From: Chamaecyparis obtusa
Taxonomy: Eukaryota; Streptophyta; Pinopsida; Cupressales; Cupressaceae
NCBI GenBank assembly: GCA_027943335.1
Contig: BSBK01004083.1
Span: 124,001-188,000 of the forward strand
Direction of reading: 5' to 3'
DNA length: 64,000 bases
Shown: positions 24,603 through 36,712 of the stretch, piece after piece
Numbering within the stretch: the first letter of the stretch is position 1
Layout of the letters: each line of letters starts with the position of its first letter
Notes under the pieces: model-generated
What the model was told of the DNA's origin: nothing
The model's input: the letters and a program-made list of their open reading frames with translations, nothing else
Database searches by the model: none
Position numbers and translations under genes: made by a program

Positions 24603-25995
24603 TGTAGTGCCCACCCATAGTTTGTTTTTCAGTTCTTTTTGTCAAACTCTTTTAGGCCACTTTCATGTGTGCGTTGGTTATTTAGTGATACTTGATGTTA
24701 TGGATGTATGACTTTATATTGGATTTGACATATATGAGTGAGTCATTGGATAGTTTGTGATATCATGTGTTTACATTTAGATTTATGGTTATTCATCATG
24801 ATGGTTATTTACATTTTATGATGTCATTTATGATTATGGATTACTGACAATACTAACACTATATATGTATGCACATTGGATCTTATGTATATTTTAATTT
24901 TTTGGTTGATGTATTTGATATGCTATGGGATGGAGTCATAGTTACTTTCATGCGAGATCCACATGATGTACCATTCCTAACCATTGTTTGTTATATATAT
25001 GTATGCATGTTCATCTTTTTGATGGTAGGATTGTAGGAACCGAGCATTGTCTTCCCTGAATTGGCAAGAGTGAGTGTGTCCTATCGCAATATCTCAATGG
25101 TAAGAGAGGGGAGATAACAGATAGGTTCAAATCCTAAGCCAATAATTATCCTGAAATAGTGGACAAGTACTTGATTTACTACCCTCTAAATTTGTCAAGT
25201 TGATGTGAATTCGTGAACCCTCCTTTGTGCTTGATTATCGTATTTCAATGTAGTTAGTTTCTTCAAGTTTGCATGTCTATAGGTTTGATTTAGTTTTTGT
25301 GTTAAAATAGATGAATGATTTAATTAAAGTTAATTAAGCGATTAAAAAATTAAATCATATTAAATATAGAAATATTAATATGAGGGTATTTAATTAATGA
25401 GAATTAATTAAATATATTTGTTAAATTTAAAAAGACTTAATTAAAAAGTTTAATTTTGTGAATAAAAGATTTAATTAATTATTAAATCTAAACTTGAAAT
25501 AAAAAATATAATTAATGAATTGATATTTAATTATCAATATACAAATTTAAGTTGCACATTCAGTTTAATAAAATTGAATTAGAAATTTAAGTTAAAAGTT
25601 GAGTTAAGGCTTATTAAGTGAAAAATGCATATAATTATTATTATAATTAATTAATTATGCAAAAAGAGAATTGCTAAAAATAAGGTTAGGAAGTTGAGTT
25701 CTATTTCTTGATTGGGAGTTGCATGTTTGAGTTATGTCTGCTGGGTTTTCTACATTAGAAAGTCTTTTTGGTCATTTTGGAAGATAAGTTACATGTTTTG
25801 CTTGGATTTTGGGTGAAGGATTTCATTGAAAGCTTGGATTTTTGGAAGTTGGATTTTGGGCTTGGGCCATTATTATTTCAAATCTTCTTGAGAATTTGAG
25901 GTAGGGTTTGAGAAAACTCTTACAATTTCTTCTCTTTTCAAAGATTGTCTTCTTCGTGTATTCCTAATGGATTGATGTTTTGATATAGTTGCATT

Positions 25996-26330
25996 GTGAT
26001 ATATATAGTAGTGGTTGTCATTGCACCAACAGATCGACCTGTTAATGCCCAATACAACCACTAGACTTATAGAAGACACATGAGGTTGTTAAGCCATGTC
26101 ACGAATCTTGAGGGGAGCGCTGACCATTTTGCCAACAATCTCCCCCTCAGTGTTACCTGAGGAGATTCGAACCTATGACCAAGCTCTGATACCACTTGTT
26201 ACAAGTAGTGATTGTCGTTGCACCAAAAGATCGACTTGTTAATGCCTGATACAACCACTAGGCTTATAGAAGACATAGGAGGTTGTTAATCCATGTCATG
26301 AATTTTGAGGGGAGCGCTGACCATTTTGCC

Positions 26331-26334
<4 letters not shown>
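25996..26334 (-). mobile_element. TRIM-type mini LTR element
   Basis: Two direct repeats of about 140 bp (25996-26137 and 26197-26334) both end in GACCATTTTGCCAACA and flank only 59 bp. On the minus strand that spacer holds a primer-binding site directly after the LTR (AGTGGTATCAGAGC, 26196-26183) and a purine-rich tract directly before the other LTR (CACTGAGGGGGAGAT). This is the full layout of a terminal-repeat retrotransposon in miniature: no coding capacity, dependent on another element's enzymes. The LTRs differ by roughly ten percent by eye. No clear target duplication is seen, since one flank is the (CA)n tract. Confidence 0.75.

Positions 26335-26369
<35 letters not shown>
26332..26369. 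repeat. (CA)n microsatellite
   Basis: About 19 CA units directly abut the TRIM end, so the element may have inserted at or seeded the repeat. Confidence 0.95.
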
Positions 26370-26371
<2 letters not shown>

Positions 26372-26640
26372 TTGGGTGGGGTCATCACCCCCACCCACGG
26401 TAGTTTTACTGTTGGTGGCAGCAAGCTGCCGACAACAGTAGTGCTTCCGGAATGAAAGTCACTGTTGTCGCGACAACTATTGTTGCCAAGGCAACTGCTA
26501 CTGTTGAGGTAGTCAGGCTATCGGATAGTAGCTGTTGCTACCAAGATAACCATGACGTCAGACGATAGATGTTGCTACCAAGGTAATCGGGCTATCAGAT
26601 GCTAGTCGGGGGGTGCAGGTTCATTCCCCCTATTAGCTTA
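26370..26640. repeat. GC-rich island of short imperfect repeats
   Basis: Within AT-rich DNA this block repeats TGTTGCTACCAAG and GGGCTATCNGAT phrases two to three times over about 200 bp (26480-26620). No open frame or known motif is evident. Confidence 0.5.
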
Positions 26641-27144
26641 GTAAATTTTGTTTTATTTAATTAAAATTATAAATTAAATAATTAGATTTTATTTTATAAT
26701 AATAATAAATAAGTAATATTATTTAAATAAAATAATTAAAATATCATTTATTGAAGTATAAATTTAATTAAATTATATAATATTAAATGTTGTTATATTA
26801 ATTAACTCACACACATATATACATATATTGATTTAGATTAATTATTAATATACTTTATTAATTTGTATATTCAAATATGGGTGTTTGGTAGACATGGTAG
26901 TTTTCCAATTTAAATTATTAAATTATAAAATGTATATTTATGGATATGAGAGTTTATATAATTATAGTCAAATTGAACTTTAGTCAACTATGACTTTATT
27001 TGATTTGGGTGTTTGTACACATTGTTGCTTGGTTATAGTTGTTGGGGGAAAACTGCATTGGCTTTTAGGGAATTGTGTACCAGGGGCTTGGGGGATGTGT
27101 TCTTTCTGCTAATGATTTTATGCTCCTCTGTAAACACTATGAAA

Positions 27145-27644
27145 TTATGCTGCACACATGAGTTTCTGGATTCAATTGTGTGAGATTTTTTATCATCAAC
27201 ATTTCGGATCACACTCAGTGATCCATCATCAGGAATAGAGAATGAAGGAGTGAAAAGTAAAATATGCAGACATAGCCTCTCATAAGAGATATAAAAAAAG
27301 AGTGGGGGGAGGGGGAACACGGGAACGAAGGTAGAGACTGAAATAAATACAACAAATAAAACAAGAGGAGCAACCAAAAAAGAAACCATATGGTATATAT
27401 GGTTTCTTTTTTGGTTGCTCCTCTTGTTTTATTTGTTGTATTTATTTCAGTCTCTACCTTGGTTCCCGTGTTCCCACTTCCCCCACTCTTTTTTAATATC
27501 TCTTATGAGAGGCTATGTCTGCATATTTTACTTTTCACTCCTTCATTCTCTATTCTTGATGATGGATCACTGAGTGTGATCTGAAACGTTGATGATAAAA
27601 AAATCTCACACAATCGAATCCAGAAACTCATGTGTGCATCATAA
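27145..27644. repeat. Near-perfect ~245-bp inverted repeat with 7-bp loop
   Basis: Arms 27145-27390 and 27398-27644 are reverse complements with only a handful of mismatches and a short gap; the loop is TGGTATA. The 13-bp sequence ACTATGAAATTAT lies at 27136-27148 and again at 27670-27682, possibly a target duplication. Transcription from either side would yield a long hairpin RNA, a substrate for Dicer-like enzymes. Mirror-image open frames on the two arms are a consequence of the symmetry and not genes. Confidence 0.9.
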
Positions 27645-29331
27645 TGGATTGTGGAAATTTGATCTTGTTACTATGAAATTATATTAATTCAATTTCTTTT
27701 ACCCAACCTGATTTATCAAGCTCATTATTTTGTGAACTCTTTGATAGGGTTTTTTTATGATTTTATGGTTTGAGGATGAGTTTGGATTTGTGATGTGATG
27801 GTTTGAGGACTAGTATGTATGAGTTTATGGTTTGAGGACCAATTTGTGTTCTGGGTTTCTTTTATGGAACTGAATTTGATTATCATGTCTTTTGGTACTT
27901 TTGAGATGTTTATATGACTTACGAGCTTAGGGTAGGTTATCTAGGTGTATAGACGGAGGTGGCTTGAAATAAGTGTCAGGGCCTCCAAGTGCCTTCCAGG
28001 ATCACTTATTGTAAGTAACTTAATAAATTGATAACAAGATACATTAAATGAGGGGTTTTAAAATGAATTAATAAGATATATTACTCACCCATACTTGAGT
28101 ACTTGATTGAGGTCTTGACTAGGATGGGAGTGGGAGAAGATGCTTGATTAAGGTCTTGCACGATTAGTAGCCTTGTACGTACGAGAGGTTTATTGATGCC
28201 GCATATGGTCACTTGAGTGTCAAGGTCTAGAGAGATTTCCAGGATAAAACTCAAGGGTGAGACGTATGTGATAACACTTCCCTATATACATCTTAGGTTT
28301 TCTACATGTTTTAGTTACCTCTAGATTAGTTTGTATGCCTTTTCATTTTGAGTTACACTTTTTGCGATAGAATGCTTTTAGGATCCCTTGCTTAGTACTA
28401 CCTTGTGATTGGTTTTGGTATTATTATCTAAGTAGGATTTGTTGTTATCTACTCAGTATGGTGAGGGTGGAACCACAGGTTCTAACAAGGTCGGGTGGTA
28501 GTGATTCTTTTACCATTTGAGAATTTGATGTACCTGTACCACTGTTGGATGATCCTTGTAGCAATTGTACCTTATTGTTCATCATTGTTGGAAATGTATG
28601 TTTATCTTTCAAGTATATTATGTTCTTCTATCATTGTATCAGTTGCTCTTGAGATTTCATATTGTACTTTGTATTTGGTTATTGTTTGCATACCCTGCAA
28701 CATGTTCAGAGGATATTGTTTCACTATGTATACCTTGTAGTATCAGTTGTACTATGTATCCATGTAGATGAAGTATTTATTTACATTATGTAGATATTTG
28801 TATGGTTAGTATGTTAAGTAGATTAATTAACTTTTACATAATCTATTTCAAGGAACCCTTGAGATTTGTAATCTATAAATGAGTTGTGTAAATGGCTATG
28901 TATTGACTTTATGTCATTGCTTCTGCATTTTTATTCTTCATTGCTTGTAAACTATTAAGAAAAAAAATACTATGTAAACTTAGTAGCACATTTTAGGTTA
29001 ATTTCTCTTGGGTTCCCTAGGGGGGCATTACAACTGTGAAAGTTTGAAATCCACACGAAGTCAGGTTATTGATTAATTTAGGGTCCATTTGGTTGCTGGA
29101 ATTATAGAATGTTGGAATTCTGTAATATCAGAATTTGCCAATTCAGGAAGTTTTAAATCCAGAAAATGGTTTTTGGAATATGTCTAGAACCGTTTGGTTC
29201 ACCTAGAAGATGAGTGAGAAGATGCATTTTCTGCATTTGGTTCCATAAATCTAAAATTGGAATATCACCTGAATTTGTTTTTTTTTTAAATTGTATGCTC
29301 TAGTTATAATATGTTTTAGAAAATGAATTTT

Positions 29332-30189
29332 TGATGCAGGAGCATCCTGGGTGTAAGAGCAATCTTGCATCACCCAAAAATATTTCTATTTTTTATGTTC
29401 AATAAGGGCTATTTTATGCAGAGCTGCTATTTATGGAAAGTTACTATTTTTGGTAATTTTCGTATGTGCTCAGAATGATCTGATTTCTTTCTTGGAGGTT
29501 CATTTTAGTCATATAAGTCTGCCAGTAAAGTTTCATTGCCAGATCAAGTGTATATTGGAAGATATTGAAGATTTTCAGTATTGGCAGCAGGGTACAGAAA
29601 CTTTGAACTTAGTTTTGAAGGCTTTAGAGGCCTCGGATGGGGTCAAAAATTTGGGTGACGGGCACTTATGCTAGTCAAGCCTGTAGAGCGCTTCGTGACA
29701 TTTTCAAAATGGGGTTATAATAGTCAATCGGGTCAACTGGTGATGACTTATGGTCTCCGGAAGTCGGGTCACCTGAAATGGCGGAAAATAATTTTCTTCA
29801 AAATTTCTGTTCGGGTTTCAAAGATTATCTTGAGCTGACTAGGATGTAATAAAATGTAAAATAAAATAATTCTAAGTTTGGTCGGCCTTATTGGCTAAAA
29901 TTCTGGAACCTTCCCAGGCGGTGGAAAATTGCCTATATAAGGAAGGCTGTATTATTGTCTTAGGCAGTTCAGAATAGTTCTGGGTAGTAGATCTGGGCAA
30001 TAATTCGAGGCTTTGTCTTACAGAATATTGTAAGGGAATGCCCATGTGGCTTTGCATATTGTAATTCTGAAAGTTTGTAATTCCACATTTGTGGAGATAA
30101 TAAGAAGCCAATTTTCTATTCTTGCATATTGTTGTTGTTTCTCTATTTCTATTATGTGTTTGTGGTATTAAGGGGAGCACCCTTCATCA
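29332..30189 (+). repeat. 5' LTR of the chromovirus
   Basis: 858 bp, TGATGCAGGAGC to CCTTCATCA. A likely TATA region (GCCTATATAAGG) is at about 29931-29942. The antisense frame at 29872-30180, also found in the 3' LTR, is not considered a gene. Confidence 0.92.
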
Positions 30190-30206
30190 AGTGGTATCAG
30201 AGCAGA
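30190..30206 (+). other. Primer-binding site (initiator Met-tRNA type)
   Basis: AGTGGTATCAGAGCAGA follows the 5' LTR directly, the standard plant minus-strand primer site. Confidence 0.9.
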
Positions 30207-30290
30207 TTTTTCTGAGTGTGTAAACAGATCGCTGACTGTGAGATAGTTTGCACCAGGACCGTGGTTAGGGTTTCAACGTGCATCGCGAAA

Positions 30291-33200
30291 ATGCCTCCAC
30301 GAAGAGAACGTGGCGGAAGGGCTGGTGTTGTGACACCTGAGGTTAGAGAGCTGTAGAGACAAGTGCGAGCATTGCAAGAAGAGATTCGTAGAGGAATGAA
30401 TCTTAATGTAAGAGAAGAAAGTGATGATGAAGTGAAAGAAAATTTTGATCAGGAAGGAGAAGGCGAACTTCCGAACCCAGAAGAAGAAAAGCTTTTTCGA
30501 GGCCTTTCCAAGATCGAGAAGAGACCTAAGATCGAGGTTCCTACATTTTCAAGGAATCTTAACCCAGAAGAATTGATCGACTGGATCAATGAATGTGAGG
30601 AATATTTTGAGTATGAAGATGTTGAGGATCCTGATAGGGTCAAATTTGCGAAGGCCAGACTGAAAGGTCATGCAAAGATTTGGTGGCAAGAGGTTCAGTT
30701 GGAGAGAAATAGAAGAGGGAAAGATAAAATCACAAGATGGGATTGGATGGTGGATAAATTAAAGCGATAGTTCATTCCTGTTGATTATGAGCTTGACCTA
30801 CTGAAGAAAATGCAGAGTTTGAGGCAAGTAGGAAGATCTGTTCAGGAGTATACAGAGGAGTTCTATCGACTTCTCATCAGAACAGGCCATGCAGAAGCTG
30901 ATAAGGAGAAAGTTGCCCGATACCTTAATGGGTTAAGGCCAAGCATTCAGGAGGAGTTGAATCTGGTTTGAATGAACAGTATTGAAGAGGCATACCAGTT
31001 TGCCCTAAAAGTAGAGGAAAAGCTGAACAAAAAGTTTGAGAGCAGACAAAATGAAAGAGGTCGCGGTGGAAGATCTGGTGGATGGTCATATGGTGGCCGA
31101 AATGAAGATCCAAAATAGAAGGATGAGGCCAGTAGCAGTCAGAATCAGCGAGGAAATAATTCCAACCGCTTCCAAGATCAGAATAATAGAGATCAGAGAG
31201 GAAGAGGAAGAGGACAAGGATCTGGAAGAGGTGGCTTCCGTGGAACATGTTTTCACTATAGAGAAGAAGGTCATAGGGCATTTGAATGTCCTCAGTGCCA
31301 AGGCAGAACAGACAGGAGAAATGAAGGCCAGGCTAGAGTTGCACATGTAGATGAAGATGCTAGATCATCAAATTCTGAAGATGCTGAAAGAGGAGAAATG
31401 TTGATTAACAGAAGAGTCATGTTGAGTGGTGAGAATGAACCTGAGCAAAGGAGGAGCCTATTTCGCACCAGGTGCAAGTGTGAAGGTAAATGTTGTGATG
31501 TGATTATTGATAGTGGAAGCACTGACAATTTGGTGTCAGAAGAGATGGTGACAAAGTTGAAGCTCAAGAGACAGAAACACCCACATCCATATCAGATTGC
31601 CTGGGTACAGGATGACCATAAGGTCATGGTCAATGAACAATGCCTAGTGAAGTTCAAGATTGGCGGATACCAAGATGAGGTATTGTGTGATATCATATCT
31701 ATGGATGCATGTCATATGTTGTTGGGTAGACCATGGCAGTTTGACAGATGTGTTGTACATGATGGTCGTGCGAATACCTATTCCCTGACAAAGGATGGAG
31801 TGTGACATAAGCTAAAACCATTGAAGGAGACTGAAGAAAAGGTATGTGGTAATGCAAGGATAAATTTTGTTGATGGAAGAAATTTTCTAGATGGTCTGAG
31901 ACATGAGCATGTATGTTTTACTTTAATTCCAAAAGCTGGTAAAGAGGAAGTAGAAGATGTTCCTATAGAAGTTGCAGATTTGTTGAATAAGTTTCAGGAT
32001 ATTGTATCCGATAACGTGCCTGGTGGATTACCACCAGTCAGGAAGATCAGTCATCAGATGGACTTGATCCCAGGAGTGAGTTTGCCGAATAAGGCAGCAC
32101 ACAGAATGACACCTGCAAAAAGTGAGGAGTTGAACAGACAAGTACATGAGTTGTTATAGAAAGGATTGATCCATGAGAGTCTGAGTCCCTGTGCTGTACC
32201 AGCAGTATTAGCACCAAAGAAGAATGGAGAATGGAGGATGTGTACAGATTCTAGGGCAATAAACAAGATCACAATCAAGTACAGGTTTTCATTGCCACGA
32301 ATGGATGATATTATGGACTGTTTGAGTGGAGCTGTGTATTTCTCAAAGATAGATCTGAAGAGTGGATATCATCAGATTTAGATCAGAGAAGGAGATGAAT
32401 GGAAGACTGCCTTCAAGACAAAGGAAGGACTATATGAGTGGTTAGTCATGCCTTTTGGGCTAACCAATGCACCGAGCACTTTCATGCGGCTCATGAACGA
32501 GGTCCTGAAAGAATTTCTGGGTAAGTTTGTCATTGTTTACCTAGATGATATTTTGATTTTTAGCAAGACATTGGAGGAGCATATGATGCATATTTGTATG
32601 GTATTTGAGAAGCTGAGAGAAGAGAAATTGTTGATTAATTTGAAGAAGTGTAGTTTTGTGAAGAAAGAGTTAGTGTATTTGGGATTTGTAGTTTCAGCAG
32701 AAGGTCTAAAAATGGACCCAGAGAAAGTACAGGCTATCCTTGAATGGCCTACTCCAAGGAGTGCTACTGAGGTAAGATCTTTTCATGGTTTAGCTAGCTT
32801 TTACAGAAAATTTATCAAAAATTTTAGCAGTATTTGTGGACCCTTGACTGAAACAATGAGAAGGGATAGAAAAGAATTCAAGTGGACTAATGGGGCAGAA
32901 AAGAGTTTTCAATTGTTGAAACAAAAAGTTACAGAACAACCTATTTTAGCACTTCTAGATTTTAATAAGGTGTTTCAAGTAGATTGTGATGCTAGTGGTA
33001 CTGCAATAGGAGCTGTTATGAGCCAAGAAGGTAAACCTGTTGCTTATTTCAGTGAGAAGTTAAATGATGCCAAGAGGAAATATTTTGTTTATGATCAGGA
33101 ATTTTATGCTATAGTTCAGGTATTAAAGAAGTGGAGACATTATTTGCTTCCTAAGGAGTTTGTTTTGTATACTGATCATCAAGCTTTGCAATATTTGAAT

Positions 33201-34802
33201 AGTCAAGGAAAATTGAATCAAAGGCATTTGAAATGGGTTGAGTTTTTACAGAGTTATACATTTTTTTTGAAACACAGGAGTGGAAAGTCTAATAGGGTTG
33301 CAGATGCTCTTAGCAGAAGGCAACTATTGCTGACAGAAATGCAGATTGAAGTGGTTGGGTTCAAGGAACTCGAGAATTTGTATCCAGAGGATCCTAATTT
33401 TGGTGAAGCTTGGAAAGCTTGTACAGAACCTGTTACTCTAGACAGGATGAAATGGTTGGCTTTTATTATCCAAGATGATATGCTATTCAGAGGGAGTCAG
33501 TTGTGCATTCCACAAAGTTCTATGAGGGAGAATCTCATCAAGGAGAAGCATAGCGGAGGATTGGCTGGACATTTTGGTCGTGACAAAACCCTTTCTTTGG
33601 GTAGTGAGAATTATTATTGGCCACAGTTGCAGCAAGATGTGAAGAAGTTTGTACAGAGTTGCAGAGTATGTCAGATGGCAAAAGGAGTGAAGCAGAATAC
33701 AGGGTTGTATCAGCCATTACCTGTACCAGAGAAGCCTTGGGAGGATATTAGTATGGACTTTGTTCTTGGTTTACCGAGGACACAACGGGGACATGATTCA
33801 ATTTTTGTGGTGGTTGAGAGATTTTCAAAGATGACACATTTCATTCCCTGCAAGAAGACTAATGATGCTATTCATGTAGCAGAATTATTTTTCAGAGAAG
33901 TAGTGAGACTTCATGGTTTGCCAAAGACCATAGTTTCAGATCGGGACACTAAGTTTGTTGGATATTTCTGGCGTACATTGTGGAAGAAGTTGAAGATAGA
34001 TTTAAAGTTTAGTTCATCACATCATCCACAGACTGATGGACAAACAGAGGTGGTGAATAGGAGTTTGAGAAATTTGCTGAGATGTTTGGTTGGAGATAAG
34101 CCAACAGGATGGGATTTGATTTTACCACAGGCGGAATTTGCATACAATAATTCTGTCAACAAGAGCACTGGTAAATCACCATTCCAGATTGTATATGGCA
34201 GTAATCCGAGAAATGCATCTGAATTGAGGAAGATAGATAAAGGAGAAATAAGTAGTGCTGTAGCTGAGGATTTTGCAGAACACTTGAAGAACATCCATGG
34301 GGAGGTGAGGAAGCATATTACCAAGATGAATGCACAGTATAAGGCTAAGGTAGATGAGAAAAGGAGGTATAAGAAATTTCAGGTTGGTGATGAAGTCATG
34401 GTTCATTTGCGGAAGGAGCGGTTTCCAGTTGGTACATATAACAAGCTGAAAATGAAGAAGTTTGGACTATGTAGGATATTGAAGAAACATGATTCAGGAA
34501 ACACATATGAGGTAGAATTGCCTACTGAGCTAAATATTTTACCAGTGTTTAATATTTCAGATCTGACAGAGTATCATGAAGGAGGTGTTGAAGATGCGAT
34601 CACAACAGCACAGTGGAGTATTCCAGCAACTAGTTCAGACACTAAGGAGATTGACAATATACTAGATAGTCGTGTTGGCAGAAGCATAAGGAACAAGACA
34701 TATGAAGAATATCTGGTCAAGTGGAAAGGATGACCTGTTGAAGATTCATCATGGCTGACAAAGGAGGAGGTTAGCCGTCTTGGTTTTCCTCTGCACACCT
34801 GA
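30291..34802 (+). pseudogene. Chromovirus gag-pol polyprotein, single frame with eight premature stops
   Basis: One 1,503-codon frame runs from ATG 30291 to TGA 34800 without a frameshift. Approximate codons: capsid 80-225 (ELIDWINECEEYFEYED), CCHC-like CFHYREEGHRAFEC near 320 (second Cys now Tyr), protease DSGSTDN at 407, reverse transcriptase from 633 with YLDD at 750, RNase H from 898 (VDCDASGTAIGAV), integrase HHCC (CRVCQMAKG) near 1120 and its D-D-E core (MDFVLGLP, VSDRDTKF, TDGQTEVVNRSL) 1155-1265, and a C-terminal chromodomain (EYLVKWKG) near 1475. Stops lie at 30354, 30768, 30969, 31116, 31803, 32157, 32379 and 34731. Chromodomains read histone marks and steer integration to heterochromatin. 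The copy cannot make full-length protein. Confidence 0.93.
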
Positions 34803-34840
34803 GTCGTGACAGGGTCACTTCTCAAATTACCCTGGGTGTC

Positions 34841-35697
34841 TGATGCAGGAGCATCCTGGGTGTAAGAGCAGTCTTGCATCACCCAAAAATATTTCTATTT
34901 TTTATGTTCAATAAGGGCTATTTTGTGCAGAGCTGCTATTTATGGAAAGTTACTATTTTTGGTAATTTTCGTATGTGCTCAAAATGATTTGATTTCTTTC
35001 TTGGAGGTTCATTTTGGTCATATAAGTCTGCCAGTAAAGTTTCATTGCCAGATCAAGTGTATATTGGAAGATATTGAAGATTTTCAGTATTGGCAGTAGG
35101 GTACAGAACTTTGAACTCAGTTTTGAAGGCTTTAGAGGCCCCGGATGAGGTCAAAAATTTGGGTGACGAGCGCTTACGTGAGTCAAGCCTGTAGAGTGCT
35201 TCGTGGCGTTTCTGAAATGGGGTTATAATAGTCAATCGGGTCAGTTGGTGATGACTTATGGTCTCCGAAAGTCGGGTCACCTGAAATGGCAGAAAATAAT
35301 TTTCTTCAAAATTTCTGTTCAGGTTTCAAAGGTTATCTTGAGCCGACTAGGATGTAATAAAATGTAAAATAAAATAATTCTAAGTTTGGTCGGCCTTATT
35401 GGCTAAAATTCTGGAACCTTCCCAGGCAGTGGAAAATTGCCTATATAAGGAAGGCTGTATTATTGTCTTAGGCAGTTCAGAATAGTTCTGGGTAGTAGAT
35501 CTGGGCAATAATTTGAGGCTTTGTCCTACAAAATATTGTAAGGGAATGCCCATGTGGCTTTGCATATTGTAATTCTGAAAGTTTGTAATTCCACATTTGT
35601 GGAGATAATAAGAAGCCAATTTTCTGTTCTTGCATATTGTTGTTGTTTCTCTGTTTCTGTTATGTGTTTGTGGTATTAAGGGGAGCACCCTTCATCA
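34841..35697 (+). repeat. 3' LTR of the chromovirus
   Basis: 857 bp, same ends as the 5' LTR. The upstream flank (CACTTCTCAAATTACCCTGG) is not clearly purine-rich, so the polypurine tract is not identified. Confidence 0.92.
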
Positions 35698-36712
35698 ATT
35701 TTCCCCAAACTAGCAAATCCCAAAACCATTTATGTTATTTCCACCCACAAAACCATGAGCCATTATCGACCTATTGAAAAATCGCCACCCACAGAAGAAA
35801 GGGGGAAACCTAATGGCTTTCACAACTAAAGAAAAATAAAGAGGCGCTGCAAAAACACTTTTTTCACTCTCTTATATTTACAACCTGGACTCACACTAAA
35901 TTTTCATATCAAATCCGTGCATTTACTTACAATCAGGAAATTTTGCATCAAATCAAGATTTTTGTAATGGCGATTCTCTTGTTGTTGGTATTAGAATTTC
36001 TCAGAAAAGATCATGATGAAGGTCTTGGCACTACAAATACCTGTGGCTCGACCTGCACAATTCGATTGGTCAACCGATCAACTCCTATGGAGTTCAATTT
36101 GGAAAGAAGAAATGGCGCCTTCAACACAAAGTCAAAGCAAGAAGACAAATTTTCTTTAATAATGGCGTTCAAGGTGTTTGTCGCAATGCTTCTGTCATAG
36201 AACTCACTTTTGTTTTGGCATTCTCCATGTTGTCAAGCTTATAGTTGTAAAGAAAATGTTCAAATTTTATTAAAAAATATTGTTGTGATGGTTGCCAAGT
36301 TTGCGAATATTGGATCTTTCAGGCGAAAGTTGATGCATTTCTTTGTAGTTAATTGCTCTAAATATTAACAAATTTTTCTAGTATATTTTTGCTTCTCATT
36401 CTTTTATCAAGTCTCAAGTTTGATCTTCAAAATATATGGACGAAGATATGTGGATAAGAGAGGCAAAAGATCAACGGATAATTTGTGGACCCAAAAATTT
36501 TATGAAATCTAATTTATCAAAAAGTGGAATTGAAATTAGTTTTCCAATTCCACCTTTTGAGATGGAAGATCCTTATGCCCATTTAAGATTAAAATTAGAA
36601 TATGAAAAACCATATTCCATTTTTATTTTTTAAAAACAAACATAGAATTCAGAAAATCTGATATTTAGATTTTCCAATTCTACCTCAATTCCAACAACCA
36701 AATGGACCCTTA

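Larger units (their letters stand above)
24603..29032. repeat. Possible long solo LTR (TGTAGTGCCC to GGGCATTACA), weak
   Basis: The left sequence TGTAGTGCCC and right GGGGCATTACA form inverted ends like those of long plant Gypsy LTRs (TGTAATGCCC type). There is no internal coding. Flanking pentamers (GTTGT and ACTGT) do not match, so no target duplication supports the call. The stretch contains the TRIM, (CA)n and palindrome listed separately. Confidence 0.3.
29327..35702 (+). mobile_element. Complete chromodomain Ty3/Gypsy retrotransposon with 5-bp TSD
   Basis: LTRs 29332-30189 and 34841-35697 (TGATG to CATCA) flank one gag-pol frame. The target duplication is ATTTT at 29327-29331 and 35698-35702. 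The LTRs differ at about 35 sites by eye (around 4 percent), mostly C/T and G/A changes, indicating a moderately old insertion. Protease-RT-RNase H-integrase-chromodomain order makes it a chromovirus; the subclade is not decided. Confidence 0.93.
29078..36712. mobile_element. PIF/Harbinger-like TIR element (TTA duplication), split by Gypsy insertion
   Basis: Left end GGGTCCATTTGGTTGCTGG at 29081 and right end, reverse-complemented, GGGTCCATTTGGTTGTTGG at 36709 form TIRs with one mismatch in the first 19 bp, flanked by TTA at 29078-29080 and 36710-36712. A 3-bp TWA duplication is typical of PIF/Harbinger and Tourist elements. Without the nested Gypsy element it is about 1.26 kb and shows no transposase, so it is non-autonomous. 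The interior (35703-36700) has short unrecognised frames only. Confidence 0.7.

Noticed and set aside
26150..26200. tRNA-like GGTTCGAATC (B box) on the minus strand
   Set aside because: It sits in the short interior of the TRIM between PBS and purine tract. No cloverleaf could be drawn, so a tRNA or SINE call is not supported.
27033..27584. Two similar hydrophobic frames on opposite strands with the same sequence
   Set aside because: They are mirror images created by the long palindrome and have no domain.
24603..29032. Firm call of a 4.4-kb solo LTR
   Set aside because: Only the inverted ends support it. The 5-bp flanks differ and no second copy is in the window, so it is listed at low confidence only.
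29872..30180. 102-codon antisense frame repeated at 35380-35688
   Set aside because: It lies in both LTR copies of the Gypsy element. Duplication there is structural and no domain is seen.
35703..36700. Harbinger transposase or Myb-like gene in the TIR element
   Set aside because: Frames such as 35943-36200 show no DDE or Myb motif, so the element is called non-autonomous.
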